DNA from: Chaetoceros tenuissimus | Taxonomy: Eukaryota > Bacillariophyta > Thalassiosirophyceae > Chaetocerotales > Chaetocerotaceae | DNA: 64,000 bases | Assembly: GCA_021927905.1 (NCBI GenBank) | Contig: BLLK01000051.1 | Coordinates: 682,001-746,000 of the forward strand | Direction of reading: 5' to 3' | Made by a program: the position numbers and the translations under genes | In this document: piece by piece, positions 31,727 to 43,610 of the stretch | How the letters are laid out: every line of letters begins with the position of its first letter | Position numbering within the stretch: the first letter of the stretch is position 1 | Notes under the pieces: model-generated | Databases searched by the model: none | What the model saw: the letters and a program-made list of their open reading frames with translations, nothing else | Told to the model about the DNA's origin: nothing

Positions 31727-32899
31727 ATGAAGCCACCACACGAACATGATACAAGAACAGAGACAGGAAAACTCGAAGAGATGAAAAATTCAGGACCTAT
31801 CAAAACCATTTCTCCGAAGGCAAGCCTACTAAATCATGTTGCTCTTCTTGATCGACGAACACAGATGCTTTTGTTTGGAAATGGTGATATATCTCTTTCA
31901 ATGGAAGAGCTTTGTCGAGCCCCAAGGTATCGAAAGCGAAGTTTTGTACGTAGGAATGCTTTGAATTTATCTTCCCGAATTCTTCAGTTTTCGCCTTGTA
32001 GTTCCCATGAGGATATGGAAAAACTAGACGACCAAGCAACTTCATCCACCAAATCACCAGATTTACTTGATCAAAGGCCTAATCAAGAATGTAGTACTGC
32101 TGCTCATAATAATTGCTGGGGAAATATGTCTGCGACGCAAGATTTTGTAGACTTTCATGATAATGAACGAACAAGAAAGTTCCAAATTTCTTCTCCAATA
32201 CAGACACAGTCTACTGTTGCTCCTCGAAAGGTATCAATGTTAGGTGCCTCATCTGAATATAGTAATATTTTTCAAGCTAAGTGCTGCGACTTGGATGTTG
32301 GATTTCCCCGGAGAAATAGTTTTTCATCATATTCAAGCAATGGAGAAAAATATCCTTCGATATCGAATAATATTGATGATACCAATACTATTGAACAGCA
32401 ACTTATAAGAACAGACAATCGAAGGCGAAGCTTGTTCAACCGTGCATTCAATGGTTTCATTTCACAAGAAGATGATAAGGGCACTGATTCTGTCGAACCA
32501 GACGAGACACAGTTAAAACGTCGAGGTAGTAGTCTTTCTATTCAACACATTTCACAGAGACTACGAAGAAAATCTATTAATTGCTGGACTGTAGATGATA
32601 CTACAAGCTCATCAAAAGATCCTAATGTTTCAACTAGTGATTCATATAATACAGATCAAAATCATCGAGAGAATAACTTATCCATGGTGGGAGAAATCAC
32701 AAAGTCATTTCGGCGAGCATCACTCAGCATATTAGGGAAACATCAAGTCAGCTTGAGAAGGATAAGCGTTGATAATACTCCTCTTCAAAAAGAAGAATTG
32801 AAAAATGACAACATACTCTTGACAAGTATGAAACGCGTCGACACATTGAACCTACTGAATGTTCTAAACAGTCAAAGTGAAGATGATGATGACTGTTAA
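31727..32899 (+). CDS. RRxS-rich paralog 1 of tandem cluster
   Basis: Unrecognised 390-residue, Ser/Arg-rich, presumably disordered protein (ATG at 31727). It carries at least five basophilic kinase-type RRxS sites: RRNSF, RRRSLF, RRGSS, RRKSI and FRRASLS, and LRRIS. It shares three elements with its two downstream neighbours. The first is APRYRKRSFVRRNAL near 66-80 (PRYKKRSLLRRGAL in paralog 3). The second is SLSIQHISQRLRRKSI (DLSIEQLSQRFRRSSM in paralog 2). The third is a C-terminal tail DNILLTSMKRVDTLNLLNVL followed by acidic residues. No membrane segment or signal. The arrangement suggests a phospho-regulated adaptor (inference). Confidence 0.75.
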   Translation: MKPPHEHDTRTETGKLEEMKNSGPIKTISPKASLLNHVALLDRRTQMLLFGNGDISLSMEELCRAPRYRKRSFVRRNALNLSSRILQFSPCSSHEDMEKLDDQATSSTKSPDLLDQRPNQECSTAAHNNCWGNMSATQDFVDFHDNERTRKFQISSPIQTQSTVAPRKVSMLGASSEYSNIFQAKCCDLDVGFPRRNSFSSYSSNGEKYPSISNNIDDTNTIEQQLIRTDNRRRSLFNRAFNGFISQEDDKGTDSVEPDETQLKRRGSSLSIQHISQRLRRKSINCWTVDDTTSSSKDPNVSTSDSYNTDQNHRENNLSMVGEITKSFRRASLSILGKHQVSLRRISVDNTPLQKEELKNDNILLTSMKRVDTLNLLNVLNSQSEDDDDC

Positions 32900-33416
32900 A
32901 TAAATTCAATAATGATATAATATCTAATGGTTTGCTTTTTTGTAAAAAGAAGAGTAATGCTTTACATACATAGTGTACTCGACTACCAAAATGTCGAGAG
33001 CGTTTGATTGTGTCCGGCTTGAGCAGAAGTCATATTTTTTCCGATATGTAATAGAATTCAAACATCCAACACTATTCATCCAACATCCAAGGGGTCTGGG
33101 GTCAATTGGTGTTTTTTCGAGAAATGAATTCAGGCATTGCGACCCTTCCACATGTGACGTCAGGAATCTCAGCGGGATTGTATCCGAGAACAGACATTTC
33201 AACAGACATTCCAATATAGACATTTACAACGAGATCTCTTGAACGAAAATGCATGAAAACAGAAGAGGAATCAGTAGACGAGGAAACACCGAAATACTAA
33301 AAACTATTTTCCTTCGCGCCCCTATCAAACTTCCATCACTATCCCAAGGACGAACCATACATGATATGCTAGTTCATCAAATTCTCCATCAGCCAAACAA
33401 AGTTAAATCGTAGAGG
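32900..33416. other. Intergenic within paralog cluster
   Basis: 517 bp between paralogs 1 and 2. No coding frame or clear repeat; short CAACATCCAA and AGACATTTCAACAGACATTCC direct repeats only. Confidence 0.45.
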
Positions 33417-34697
33417 ATGAAGAAAACTGAAGCGTTTGAGAGAAGATGTGCTATGGATCTCTTGAATCATCCACCGTTTGAAGAAGTACTTCTAGTACAT
33501 TCACAAAATACTAGCGTTGACCTTCGGGGTTCGACAGAATGCAGAGTATATACAAGGCAGTCGGCATCATCATTAAGAGGTACAAGAACATCCAAAGAAA
33601 AACCATTTTGTTCCGATGAAGATTGTGGTGACTGTGATAACTCTACTGCCCCTGCTACTGGGCATCATCATCATCATCTTGATTCTTCACTTCAATGTGA
33701 TGACGACGAGGGAAGCAACGAAGAAATGTTGACAATGGCTTTGCTTCATAGCAAACAACAACGCAATAAGCAGAAAAGAAAAGTTTCTATAGATTTTCCT
33801 CTACCTACAGGAGAAGTAGTGTCCAGTGAACACAATCAAGAAGAAGGACAAACAATATCTCTTGTGTCATCCGATCAAACTACCAGCGTTGAATTGAAGC
33901 GTAGTGTGGACAGAAATTTATTCCAAAATGTTGGAAAAAAATTTAGTCGAAGGAACCTATTTCTCAAGCCGACATACCAAGAAGGCAGTGAACAGGAGGT
34001 ACTAGAAATCGCACACTCACACAAAGAACTTACTCACGATGAAGATAAAGGAAACTCAAACACTCCTTCTGATGATTTGACATCAACTCGAGAAGACTTT
34101 CTCCAAAAATTTAGAGAGATACAACAGTCTCGATTTATCTTAGAAACGTCGACTGTCCCGAAGGAAGCTCGAAGAGCTGCTGGATGGCTGAAAGGACTGA
34201 GCACAAGGAGTATTCTTTCTCTTTCTCCAAAGCCTTCACAAAGAAAGTTGGACGTTTTTCCAGATGATGCGAAAGAGTCCTCGAAAGAAGAAGACCGTCC
34301 CACCTTTACACGTGAAGGTTTACTCAAGCGTAGAGTAAGCGATTTGTCGATAGAGCAGCTCTCTCAAAGATTTCGTAGAAGTTCCATGGAATTAATAACT
34401 CGAGTCTCTTCGTCAAGACATTTACTAGAGGCAGACCATACAGATGATGCAACTGATAGAACTACTAGAAATGATCTTCCTCAAAAGAAAGTTGAACGAG
34501 CAATTCCTACTAGGGGCTTAGTTCATCAGGTTAGCAATAGAATGTTTAACTATCAGGGTAGCAAAAGCTTTGAGCAAGACGACGAAGACGAGGATGATGA
34601 TTACTACAATCATACAGAGCCTCAAAATGTTCTTTTCTCAAAGATGCAACAAGTTGAAGCAAACAATTTGATGAGTCTCATAAGGCGAGATGAGTGA
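33417..34697 (+). CDS. RRxS-rich paralog 2 of tandem cluster
   Basis: Unrecognised 426-residue protein, low complexity in part (HHHHH at about 83-87, acidic DDEDEDDDYY near the end). Shared with its neighbours: LLNHPPFEEVLL near 16-27 (VHHPPFESDL in paralog 3), KFSRRNLFLKP, KRRVSDLSIEQLSQRF followed by RRSSM, and the tail NVLFSKMQQVEANNLMSLIR. The tail matches DNILL...NLLNVL of paralog 1 in spacing. A WLKGLSTRSILSL patch near 258-270 may be a short helix. First ATG at 33417 follows a stop. No known domain. Confidence 0.75.
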   Translation: MKKTEAFERRCAMDLLNHPPFEEVLLVHSQNTSVDLRGSTECRVYTRQSASSLRGTRTSKEKPFCSDEDCGDCDNSTAPATGHHHHHLDSSLQCDDDEGSNEEMLTMALLHSKQQRNKQKRKVSIDFPLPTGEVVSSEHNQEEGQTISLVSSDQTTSVELKRSVDRNLFQNVGKKFSRRNLFLKPTYQEGSEQEVLEIAHSHKELTHDEDKGNSNTPSDDLTSTREDFLQKFREIQQSRFILETSTVPKEARRAAGWLKGLSTRSILSLSPKPSQRKLDVFPDDAKESSKEEDRPTFTREGLLKRRVSDLSIEQLSQRFRRSSMELITRVSSSRHLLEADHTDDATDRTTRNDLPQKKVERAIPTRGLVHQVSNRMFNYQGSKSFEQDDEDEDDDYYNHTEPQNVLFSKMQQVEANNLMSLIRRDE

Positions 34698-34851
34698 CGA
34701 CCTATCATGAACATGTAGTCTGCTATGTATTATTCATATAAACGTGTGTACAATAAATATGTAATACATTTTTTCATAATTTCATGTAACATTTTAGCAG
34801 CATATTTATAATTCTATTATTTTAAATTCATGATCTGAGGTTTAGTATGAA
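34698..34851. other. Short spacer before the inverted-repeat element
   Basis: 154 bp of 3' flank of paralog 2 containing AATAAA-like signals. Nothing else. Confidence 0.4.
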
Positions 34852-35349
34852 TACACTCCAGCTTCAGCAATAAGATGATCGCCCAATAAGAAGTTAGAGG
34901 CTCAGATTTCTGAAAACCTAAGAAGGTGACGAGGGCTTAGTACAGTCACAGGTTAAGGAGTTCGAATCTCACCATCTACTTGTGAATTTGGGAAATCTAT
35001 ATTTTAATTTACTCTTTACTTATTGTATGAACACTACTGGTATTTGATTTTCGCAAGCATTAAAGCTCACAAATATAAACATTCATCTAATTGAACCTCG
35101 CTTGTGTTTTTCTTTCATACAAAAAGAAAGAGTGAGAAGTAGGTGAGAAGCTAGGATGTGATGGAAAATGCATGTCCACAGACCATCAAGATTGATACTA
35201 CCATGGCCGAGTTGAGTCTATATGAGTGACTAAGTACTACCCAGGCTAAGTCTAAGATGTTATGTCGAGGGTTCAGATCTCTACAGTCTTAAGATGTGCG
35301 CGAGCGCTGATGGAAAAAGTGCACTTCTTATTGCTGAAGCTGGAGTGTA
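34852..35349. mobile_element. Small inverted-repeat element (MITE-like) with tRNA-like segments
   Basis: A perfect 23-bp inverted repeat (34852-34874 and 35327-35349, starting TACACTCCAGC) bounds about 498 bp with no coding frame. The outermost TA on both sides could be a Tc1/mariner-type target duplication. Inside are two tRNA-like stretches. The first has a B-box-like GTTCGAATC at 34960-34968, preceded by CAGGTTAAGG. The second has an A-box-perfect TGGCCGAGTTG at 35204-35214 and GTTCAGATC at 35271-35279. Segments CTTAGTAC/TAAGTAC and ATCTC recur in both, suggesting they share an origin. A full cloverleaf could not be built. Family unassigned. Confidence 0.6.
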
Positions 35350-35886
35350 CTATTTATTATTCATTTTTATTCCAACGGACTAATCAAAAGGTCAGTTAGT
35401 GAATGTAGCATAAAATCCGGAAGAATTCAGGTCACCACCTCACCACCTCCTCTCCTGTAAAAATACAAACCATTACTTTGTATGCAATTTTTTTTCACTT
35501 TGGACGAGTCATAGAATTGATTCTGAATTTTCATCCGTTCAAATTTGTCCTGAAATGGATATAGGATATTCTCAACCATAGTATCGTCAAGTACGCACTC
35601 ATATTTTCATCCTAAAAAACCCGGAGAGAAAAGGTACCCATTTTGTCATTTCTTCTTCACTTCACACAACATGGGCAATGCACTAAATCAGTGTAACGCA
35701 CATGAAAAGGAAAGAACTATGTTTGTAACTGAGTCCCTAGTTGTTAAAAGAATGAAGGAAGCCGAGAAGGGTCGAATTTGACAATGGCAAATACATACAT
35801 ACAATCCTTCTTCGATTTAATAAAGAGTTCGGTCCTTCTAGCTAGGCTGGATTAGTAGAAGCAACTGGCACTGGGCACTGGCTATA
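35350..35886. other. Intergenic
   Basis: 537 bp between the inverted-repeat element and paralog 3. It holds a CACCACCTCACCACCTCCTC tract and no supported gene. Confidence 0.45.
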
Positions 35887-36990
35887 ATGTGTAAACATTC
35901 TTTGGAAGAGAAAATGGCCAAAACATTAGATCTAAATGTATCGTCTCACTCGAAAAATTCAACGGCAGATGCAATCGGAATGGCTACAATTGAAGAACGA
36001 ATTGTGAACCATGTTCCGAAAGGAGAAAAAGAGAAACATATTGTAGGAGCTACTGCAAAAAATAATCAAGAGCGACAAATTTCCTCAGTGCTACTACCAG
36101 ATACACCCATTACTAGTGCAAGATTTAGAATAGATTCATATCTATGCACAATAGCAACTTTAGGGTCCAACAAAAGCAGACGAAATTCATTAGTCTCCAC
36201 AACAACTAGGCGTAATTCATTAGTATCTACAGCAACGTTCACGTCCAACACAAGCAGACATAGGCGTGATTCATTAGTATCTACAACAACTGCCGGAAGT
36301 ATAATTGAAGAGATTCTTCTCGATTTTGATGTCGATGTCAGTGTACCGCGTTACAAGAAACGAAGTTTACTTCGAAGAGGTGCTCTCAGTACTGTACATC
36401 ACCCACCATTCGAATCGGATCTTCACGATTCTTGTTCCAGTTTCTCATGCTGTTCACAAGAACAGGCAAACAAAAACGAAGAAATACAACCTTTGATACC
36501 AGAAAATGAAGCAACCCCTACGAAAGATGACCAACCCAAATCAATCAAAGATGAAACTCTTCCATCAGAGGAGAAATTTGTGAGAAAGCCATCCTTTTTT
36601 CCGATTACAAGGCAAACACAATACAGTGATTGTCGAGCCAACAAAAGTGACTTTTGGTTAGATGAGAAAGTTTCAAATCAAAAGAAATGTCTCACATCCA
36701 ACATACGAAAGGTTTCCTCTTTCATGAATCTATATCAATCTAAAACAAAAGCAGGGAGCTCATCTATGCCAAATATGCAAGCAATTTTACAATCATCACC
36801 ATTTTTTAAAAGCGATCAATCCAGGCAACAAGAGAGAAGAGGCAGCAAACCAGTTGGTAAAAGATTCCGATCACTTTCATTTCAGAATGAAGAAGAAGAG
36901 GACGATAATATATTACTGAAGAATTTGAAAGAAATGGACGAATCTAATTTACTGAATGTGATACGACTTGACGATGACGACATTTGTTGA
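35887..36990 (+). CDS. RRxS-rich paralog 3 of tandem cluster
   Basis: Unrecognised 367-residue Ser/Arg-rich protein. Three near-tandem copies of an RRNSLVSTT motif occur at about 98-140 (SRRNSLVS, TRRNSLVS, HRRDSLVS), followed by VPRYKKRSLLRRGALSTVHH, RKPSFF, RKVSSF and RRGSK. The tail DNILLKNLKEMDESNLLNVI, then DDDDIC, parallels paralog 1 (DNILL...NLLNVL...DDDDC). First ATG at 35887; MAK at 35914 is an alternative. No known domain. The gene lies about 370 bp upstream of the enolase start, same strand. Confidence 0.75.
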   Translation: MCKHSLEEKMAKTLDLNVSSHSKNSTADAIGMATIEERIVNHVPKGEKEKHIVGATAKNNQERQISSVLLPDTPITSARFRIDSYLCTIATLGSNKSRRNSLVSTTTRRNSLVSTATFTSNTSRHRRDSLVSTTTAGSIIEEILLDFDVDVSVPRYKKRSLLRRGALSTVHHPPFESDLHDSCSSFSCCSQEQANKNEEIQPLIPENEATPTKDDQPKSIKDETLPSEEKFVRKPSFFPITRQTQYSDCRANKSDFWLDEKVSNQKKCLTSNIRKVSSFMNLYQSKTKAGSSSMPNMQAILQSSPFFKSDQSRQQERRGSKPVGKRFRSLSFQNEEEEDDNILLKNLKEMDESNLLNVIRLDDDDIC

Positions 36991-38915
<1,925 letters not shown>

Positions 38916-39271
38916 ACAAGCGATTTGCTGATTGTATCTCGAATGAGTTGATGTTATGGATTCAACCTTTCCTTTCATTTTAATTTTTAAGCATGTCTAG
39001 AGATTTCACCAAGTATAATTGTTGAAATAATTGATTTATAATAGTACTTAAAATATGCAATTGTAAAATGAATCCTTTTGATGAAGGTTTCCAACGTTTT
39101 ACGCGCACGATGAAAGAAGAACAATGCATTCGTATGCACATTTCGGGAGAAAAAATAAGTGACAGTACAGAACAACAAATATCTTTTACTACTTATTTGA
39201 ATGTAAGAACGTGACTAGTAGTATTTCGAATCAGGAACTCGCTACCATGGTCACAAATCATCAAGCTTTAT
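38916..39271. other. Intergenic between convergent genes
   Basis: 356-bp 3' flank shared by enolase (plus) and the transporter (minus). A TTTAAT-rich stretch, no gene. Confidence 0.5.
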
Positions 39272-41998
39272 TCAAACCCATACGTATACAACAGCCATGT
39301 ACAAGTTTGCAATAGCAACGGTGAGTATCGTCACGAGCATTCCTGGATAAAAGAAATTGATAAATGAGATGTCATAACCTTTATTCGAAGAGATACCCGC
39401 TGTCACAATGTTTGCACTAGCCCCCAAAAGGGTTCCGTTACCTCCAAGACAGGCTCCAAATGAAAGGGCCCATGCCAGAGTTTTCAAAGGTAAAGTTTCT
39501 GGTAACTCATCAGCAAGAATACGTACGACAGGGATCTGGTGGACAAATATGTAAGGTCTCATTTCTATCATGAACATGCAACTAAACAAGCTTGTACATA
39601 GACTTACCATAGTCGTTGTGTATGGGATATTATCTGGACGTCAAATGTTAGAAATTATTATGGAAATAAATAATGCTATTCTACATAGACTTACCTAAAA
39701 ATGCCGACGTTATCGATGAAACCCAAAGCAAAATGGTAATGGCAAAAGGCAACTGTTTTGCCTCATCTTGCTGATTAATCAATTCAGCTAGCACACCACC
39801 AATCGCCTCCAAAAGACCAAGAGATGCACAAACCTCTACCAGTACAAAAAGACCTGCAAAAAACAAGAGTGAATCCCACTCAACGTGTGTCTTCAATGAT
39901 TCTAAGGAACAAAAATATCGTTAGGTCTGCAACTCGATGAAAATGAGCAAGTTAACAACTGAAAAAGCACATACCATGGACATCATGTGGGTTAGTAAAT
40001 GACATGCATAGGAACGCACAAATCAAAGCAAGCCAAGCTGTGTCCTTGTGGTGGACTGGATGCAAGAAAAAAAGAAGAATCAAGAATGCAGTCGAGGTTC
40101 CAGCTATGTATAACTTCGGAACATCATAGATAGGATATGTTTCTTTCAATTTCTCAATATCAAGCTTGCGCATATCTTCCTTCAAATACGAGCTATATAT
40201 CCATATTAGAAATCCCAGTGAAGCTGGTACAGCAATGAGAAAGATACACGGCATTATATTGACGATGAAGTCAGTAAAACCAACCTCCTTGAAACTAGAT
40301 CCGATAATACTACACGAGATGAAAGGTATGAGAGTCTGACACGACTGTTAGGAATGAGAAACTTTCACCAACTATGACTTACATATTTGGTGGGTCTCCA
40401 ATGAGAGTTGCTGTGCCGCCTACGTTGGACAAGATTACTTCGCTGATGAGGAAAGGTCTTGGATCTACCTCAAGAATGGTGCACATATCAATTGTGACTG
40501 GTGCGATCAATAACATCGTAGTTACATTGTCTAAAAATGCTGAAGAAACTGCTGTCAACAAGCACAATAGAAGCATCAAGCGAGTAAGAGATCCTTTAGA
40601 TCGTTCCAATATCCTCACTGCCAACCATTCAAAGACTCCGGTATGGGATAGTTCGCCGATGATGATCATCATACCAAACAATAAACCAAGTGTAGACCAT
40701 TCTTGATGCAACATGACCACTTTGATAGACTCTGTCTCACCGTTATGAATAACAAAGTAAAAAAATAGTGCAATCATACTTCCAAATATAGACACCAGAG
40801 TTCGATGTAATACCTCAAGAAGAATAAACACATAGACGCCTCCCATTACTAGAGCAGCTATCAAAACTGACTTGTCCGATAGAGGATTTTGCTTCTGCGC
40901 ATACATTGTAAAAGAAATAGGGTTTCCAGATTCAGAGTAAACATTGATGATGTGATGATTCTCTGGTGTCTCCCAGTCTACTACCACCTTCTCTTTGAAT
41001 TTTTCACGATGGCTGTTGTCAGGTGGACCAAAATAAGTTGTATGAACTAATGTCGGTTCAATAGCACCAAGACTATCAGTATCAAGTCTGAGAATTTCCA
41101 CTCTAGCCATATCCTCAACTCCTTCAATATATGGTCTTGGGTCCATTTGCATGGATAGTTTGATGACCTATCGACGCGTAAAATAGTGAGTTATTATCGA
41201 GTGACAAGTATGAAACGTAGGTGTATATATATCGATCTTACATCTCCTGATTCAAAGTGGTCTTCTTTTCCGAGAAAGAAATTACGAAACTCAGAATCCC
41301 CGAGGCATTTCGTCACACAAGCAGTTCCAACAATTCCATACACAGAATTATCACTCTCTTCGTGAGTCTTCCATCCACAACAGACACCAACAAAACAACT
41401 TAGGATCAAAGCCAGAATACATGTTTTGATATAATCTTTTCTAGTTGCAACTTTGATTCCCTCTGTTGCAAAGTCATGGCCTCCACTTTCATGATCACCA
41501 GTTTGCACTGTTTTTAAATGCTTCTTTTTTGCAAATCTTAGCGGAAAGAATTTTTCTTGTGCGGCATTCGATTCCAACGTTTTCAGTTGATGTTTACTAA
41601 TATCGAGATCATCATGTATAGAAGCTTCATCTACATCAACCAAGTCCAATGCAATTGTTTTCCTCTGAACAATACTTTGCATCAAGGTCTTTTTCTTCTT
41701 TTTTGGAACGATGTCCATTTCATCGTGGAAGTCTTCTTGTACCCCAGGCAATGGTTGCTGTGGTTGTGCCATGGGGGCACTTGCATACTAATGTAAAATA
41801 ATTATAGGCGATCATAATTTATGAGGCATTAGGTTTGAGAAATGGATTCATGAAATGAATAAGATATTCTAAGCTTACTCTTCTGCTTAACCTCTGCCGA
41901 ACTATGGAACCCATCATATTTGCACGTCCCCCCCGACCCACATTATTCACATAGGAGTTGTTAGGACTTCCTCCGAGGAAATCTTCTTTGTCGTCCAT
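39272..41998 (-). CDS. OCA2/P-protein-like ion transporter (7 exons)
   Basis: Membrane transporter of the ArsB/NhaD (IT) superfamily, nearest to P protein (OCA2). Exons: 41998-41879, 41787-41242, 41167-40383, 40309-39975, 39901-39695, 39633-39608 and 39535-39272. All introns are 61-91 bp with GT-AG ends and matching phases, giving 760 aa. Signatures form across splices: SSAFLDNVTTMLLIAPVTI, GGTATLIGDPPN-IIIGSS (exon 3/4), HVEWDSLLFFAGLFVLVE (exon 5), SAFL-DNIPYTTTM-IPVVRIL (exons 5/6/7, where exon 6 is only 26 nt), and ACLGGNGTLLGASANIV. Two pseudo-symmetric DN motifs are the expected substrate sites. The N-terminus is cytosolic and Lys-rich (KKKKKTLMQSI). Substrate unknown; organellar pH, citrate or arsenite-type roles occur in the superfamily. 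Confidence 0.9.
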
Positions 41999-42508
41999 CT
42001 CACACGAGCTTATGGTTGCAAAATCTGTTGCTTTGGGGCTTTTGCGATGTATGTTTTAGAGAGATACTCTCTTGACTCTTGACGCAGCTTTCTTGCACTC
42101 ACCACCTCAACAATCCCTAGTATTGTGATTCTCACGACCAACGGAACAATCAAAAGCACGAAAGATTTAACGGATGTTGAAGTAAAGTGTCTTTTGATGA
42201 TGTCACTATGACGAAGGATGGTTCTCATCAATCAAACGAAATCTTTCACCTTCAACCCTTCTTCTAGTACTTCTTTGCATGCAGTTTCATGAAGATCGCT
42301 CTGCAACAGTTTAAAAGAGAGAAACACACATAAGTAATTGGTCAATGATCTACGACTCATGATTTTGATTCGTACAGACGAGACGATGAGAGACAACTGG
42401 AAGAAGGCATTCATTGAAGTGAAAGTTGTTCTGTAAAACTTGATATTTGTGAATCCAATCATACTCTATTCCGACTTCATCATTTCCCTACTTAAATTAC
42501 CACATCCG
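41999..42508. other. Intergenic, divergent promoter region
   Basis: 510 bp between divergently transcribed genes. No repeat, RNA gene or supported coding frame. Confidence 0.5.
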
Positions 42509-43102
42509 ATGTCAATAACCAAAGATACAGATAATAGTACTGCATATTCAATATGTCCAGAGTGTAGAAAGTCAAAGGAAACGAAGACCTCTTCTGAAGT
42601 GGAAACTGAAACTGAAGGAAAGAATGCAAAGGAATCGTGGTTCGACAAAGAGAAAGCATTGAAATATACGAAGTGGGGAGGGGTTGCAGTAGCTGGAGCA
42701 TGTGCAGTTCCAATGGTCGTTGGATTTAGTACCGCTGGCATCGCTGCAGGTTCTATTGCAGCAGCTTGGCAAGCATCAATTGGTAATGTAGCTGCAGGAA
42801 GTGCTTTCGCCACATTACAGTCTTTAGGGGCAACTGGTGTGTTTGCAGCAGGCGCAGGTACAGGTGCTACGGCAACAACTGGTGCATTTGTCGCTGAAAA
42901 AGTTTCAAAGAAGAAACATTCAGAAGGTAATCAAGGAGATGAAGCCGACAAGGAGGGAGGTACAGAAGAATGTGATGAACCAGAAACAATGTCTCAAGAT
43001 CAAGAGCACGAAGCAAAAAATGTGGCAAAAGAAGAATACAAATGCGAAAAATGTGGCAAAGTATTTTATGAAGATGTTCAATATCAGACAGTTTCCCAAT
43101 AA
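42509..43102 (+). CDS. ISG12/IFI27-like membrane protein with Cys knuckles
   Basis: 197 aa from the ATG at 42509. Residues about 51-125 match the Ifi-6-16/ISG12 family core in order: GVAVAGACAVPMVVGFSTAG, IAAGSIAAAWQASIGNVAAG and SAFATLQSLGATGVFAAGAG. The family includes small hydrophobic proteins of mitochondrial or ER membranes in animals, and scattered protist members. A CPEC knuckle lies N-terminal (ICPECRKSK) and a CEKCGK knuckle at the C-terminus, so the cytosolic ends may jointly bind zinc (inference). Acidic/Lys-rich linkers separate them. An upstream frame to 42440 has no ATG. The family call is fairly secure; function is unknown here. Confidence 0.8.
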   Translation: MSITKDTDNSTAYSICPECRKSKETKTSSEVETETEGKNAKESWFDKEKALKYTKWGGVAVAGACAVPMVVGFSTAGIAAGSIAAAWQASIGNVAAGSAFATLQSLGATGVFAAGAGTGATATTGAFVAEKVSKKKHSEGNQGDEADKEGGTEECDEPETMSQDQEHEAKNVAKEEYKCEKCGKVFYEDVQYQTVSQ

Positions 43103-43610
43103 TTTCCAAAAGAAAGATAATATTCTTGAACAGGGAGACAGTTGAAGTTGGCTTCGATAATCACATCTGTAGGTTTTATATATTAATTAATTTATTGAAT
43201 AATATAGTATCACAATTTTCAAATAGAGAAAAATGAACATTGTATGTATTCATTGTTCTTTTATTAGAAGCAAGCTCATAGGAAATCTCTCGAATTCATT
43301 TTTATTCCAAAACCAAAAACCGGACGAGGTCAGACTGCAGTGGCCTCGACATCTTTCGTTCATTTTTGGATTTTTCACATTTTCACTCATTGTTCTATTC
43401 TTTTGCCCTAAACAAAGTGCAATTTAATAAACAAATACTATTTCCAATATAAGTGCTTTATATTTTCTAGTCGCTTTACTAAGTTGCTTCGTGAGTCGGA
43501 GCCACTCTTGGATATCATCACAACGAAAACTCTACAGACATCAATTTTCCAGCTCATCTAAAACCAACTTGTCACTACGGCCAGACCAGCAAAACACCTC
43601 TGACCTGAAC
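43103..43610. other. Intergenic / possible upstream exon of tRNase Z
   Basis: 508 bp. The tRNase Z frame is open back to 43431 without an ATG and encodes SRSHSWISSQRKLYRHQFSS, a basic Ser-rich stretch that would suit an organelle presequence. A non-coding first exon or a spliced leader peptide is possible; I see no firm junction. Confidence 0.4.

Noticed and set aside
34921-34985. Possible functional tRNA gene (GTTCGAATC with an 8-of-9 pairing GAAGGTGA / TCACCATC)
   Set aside because: No anticodon arm can be drawn and the D-arm runs into the T-arm; retained only as a tRNA-like segment in the element.
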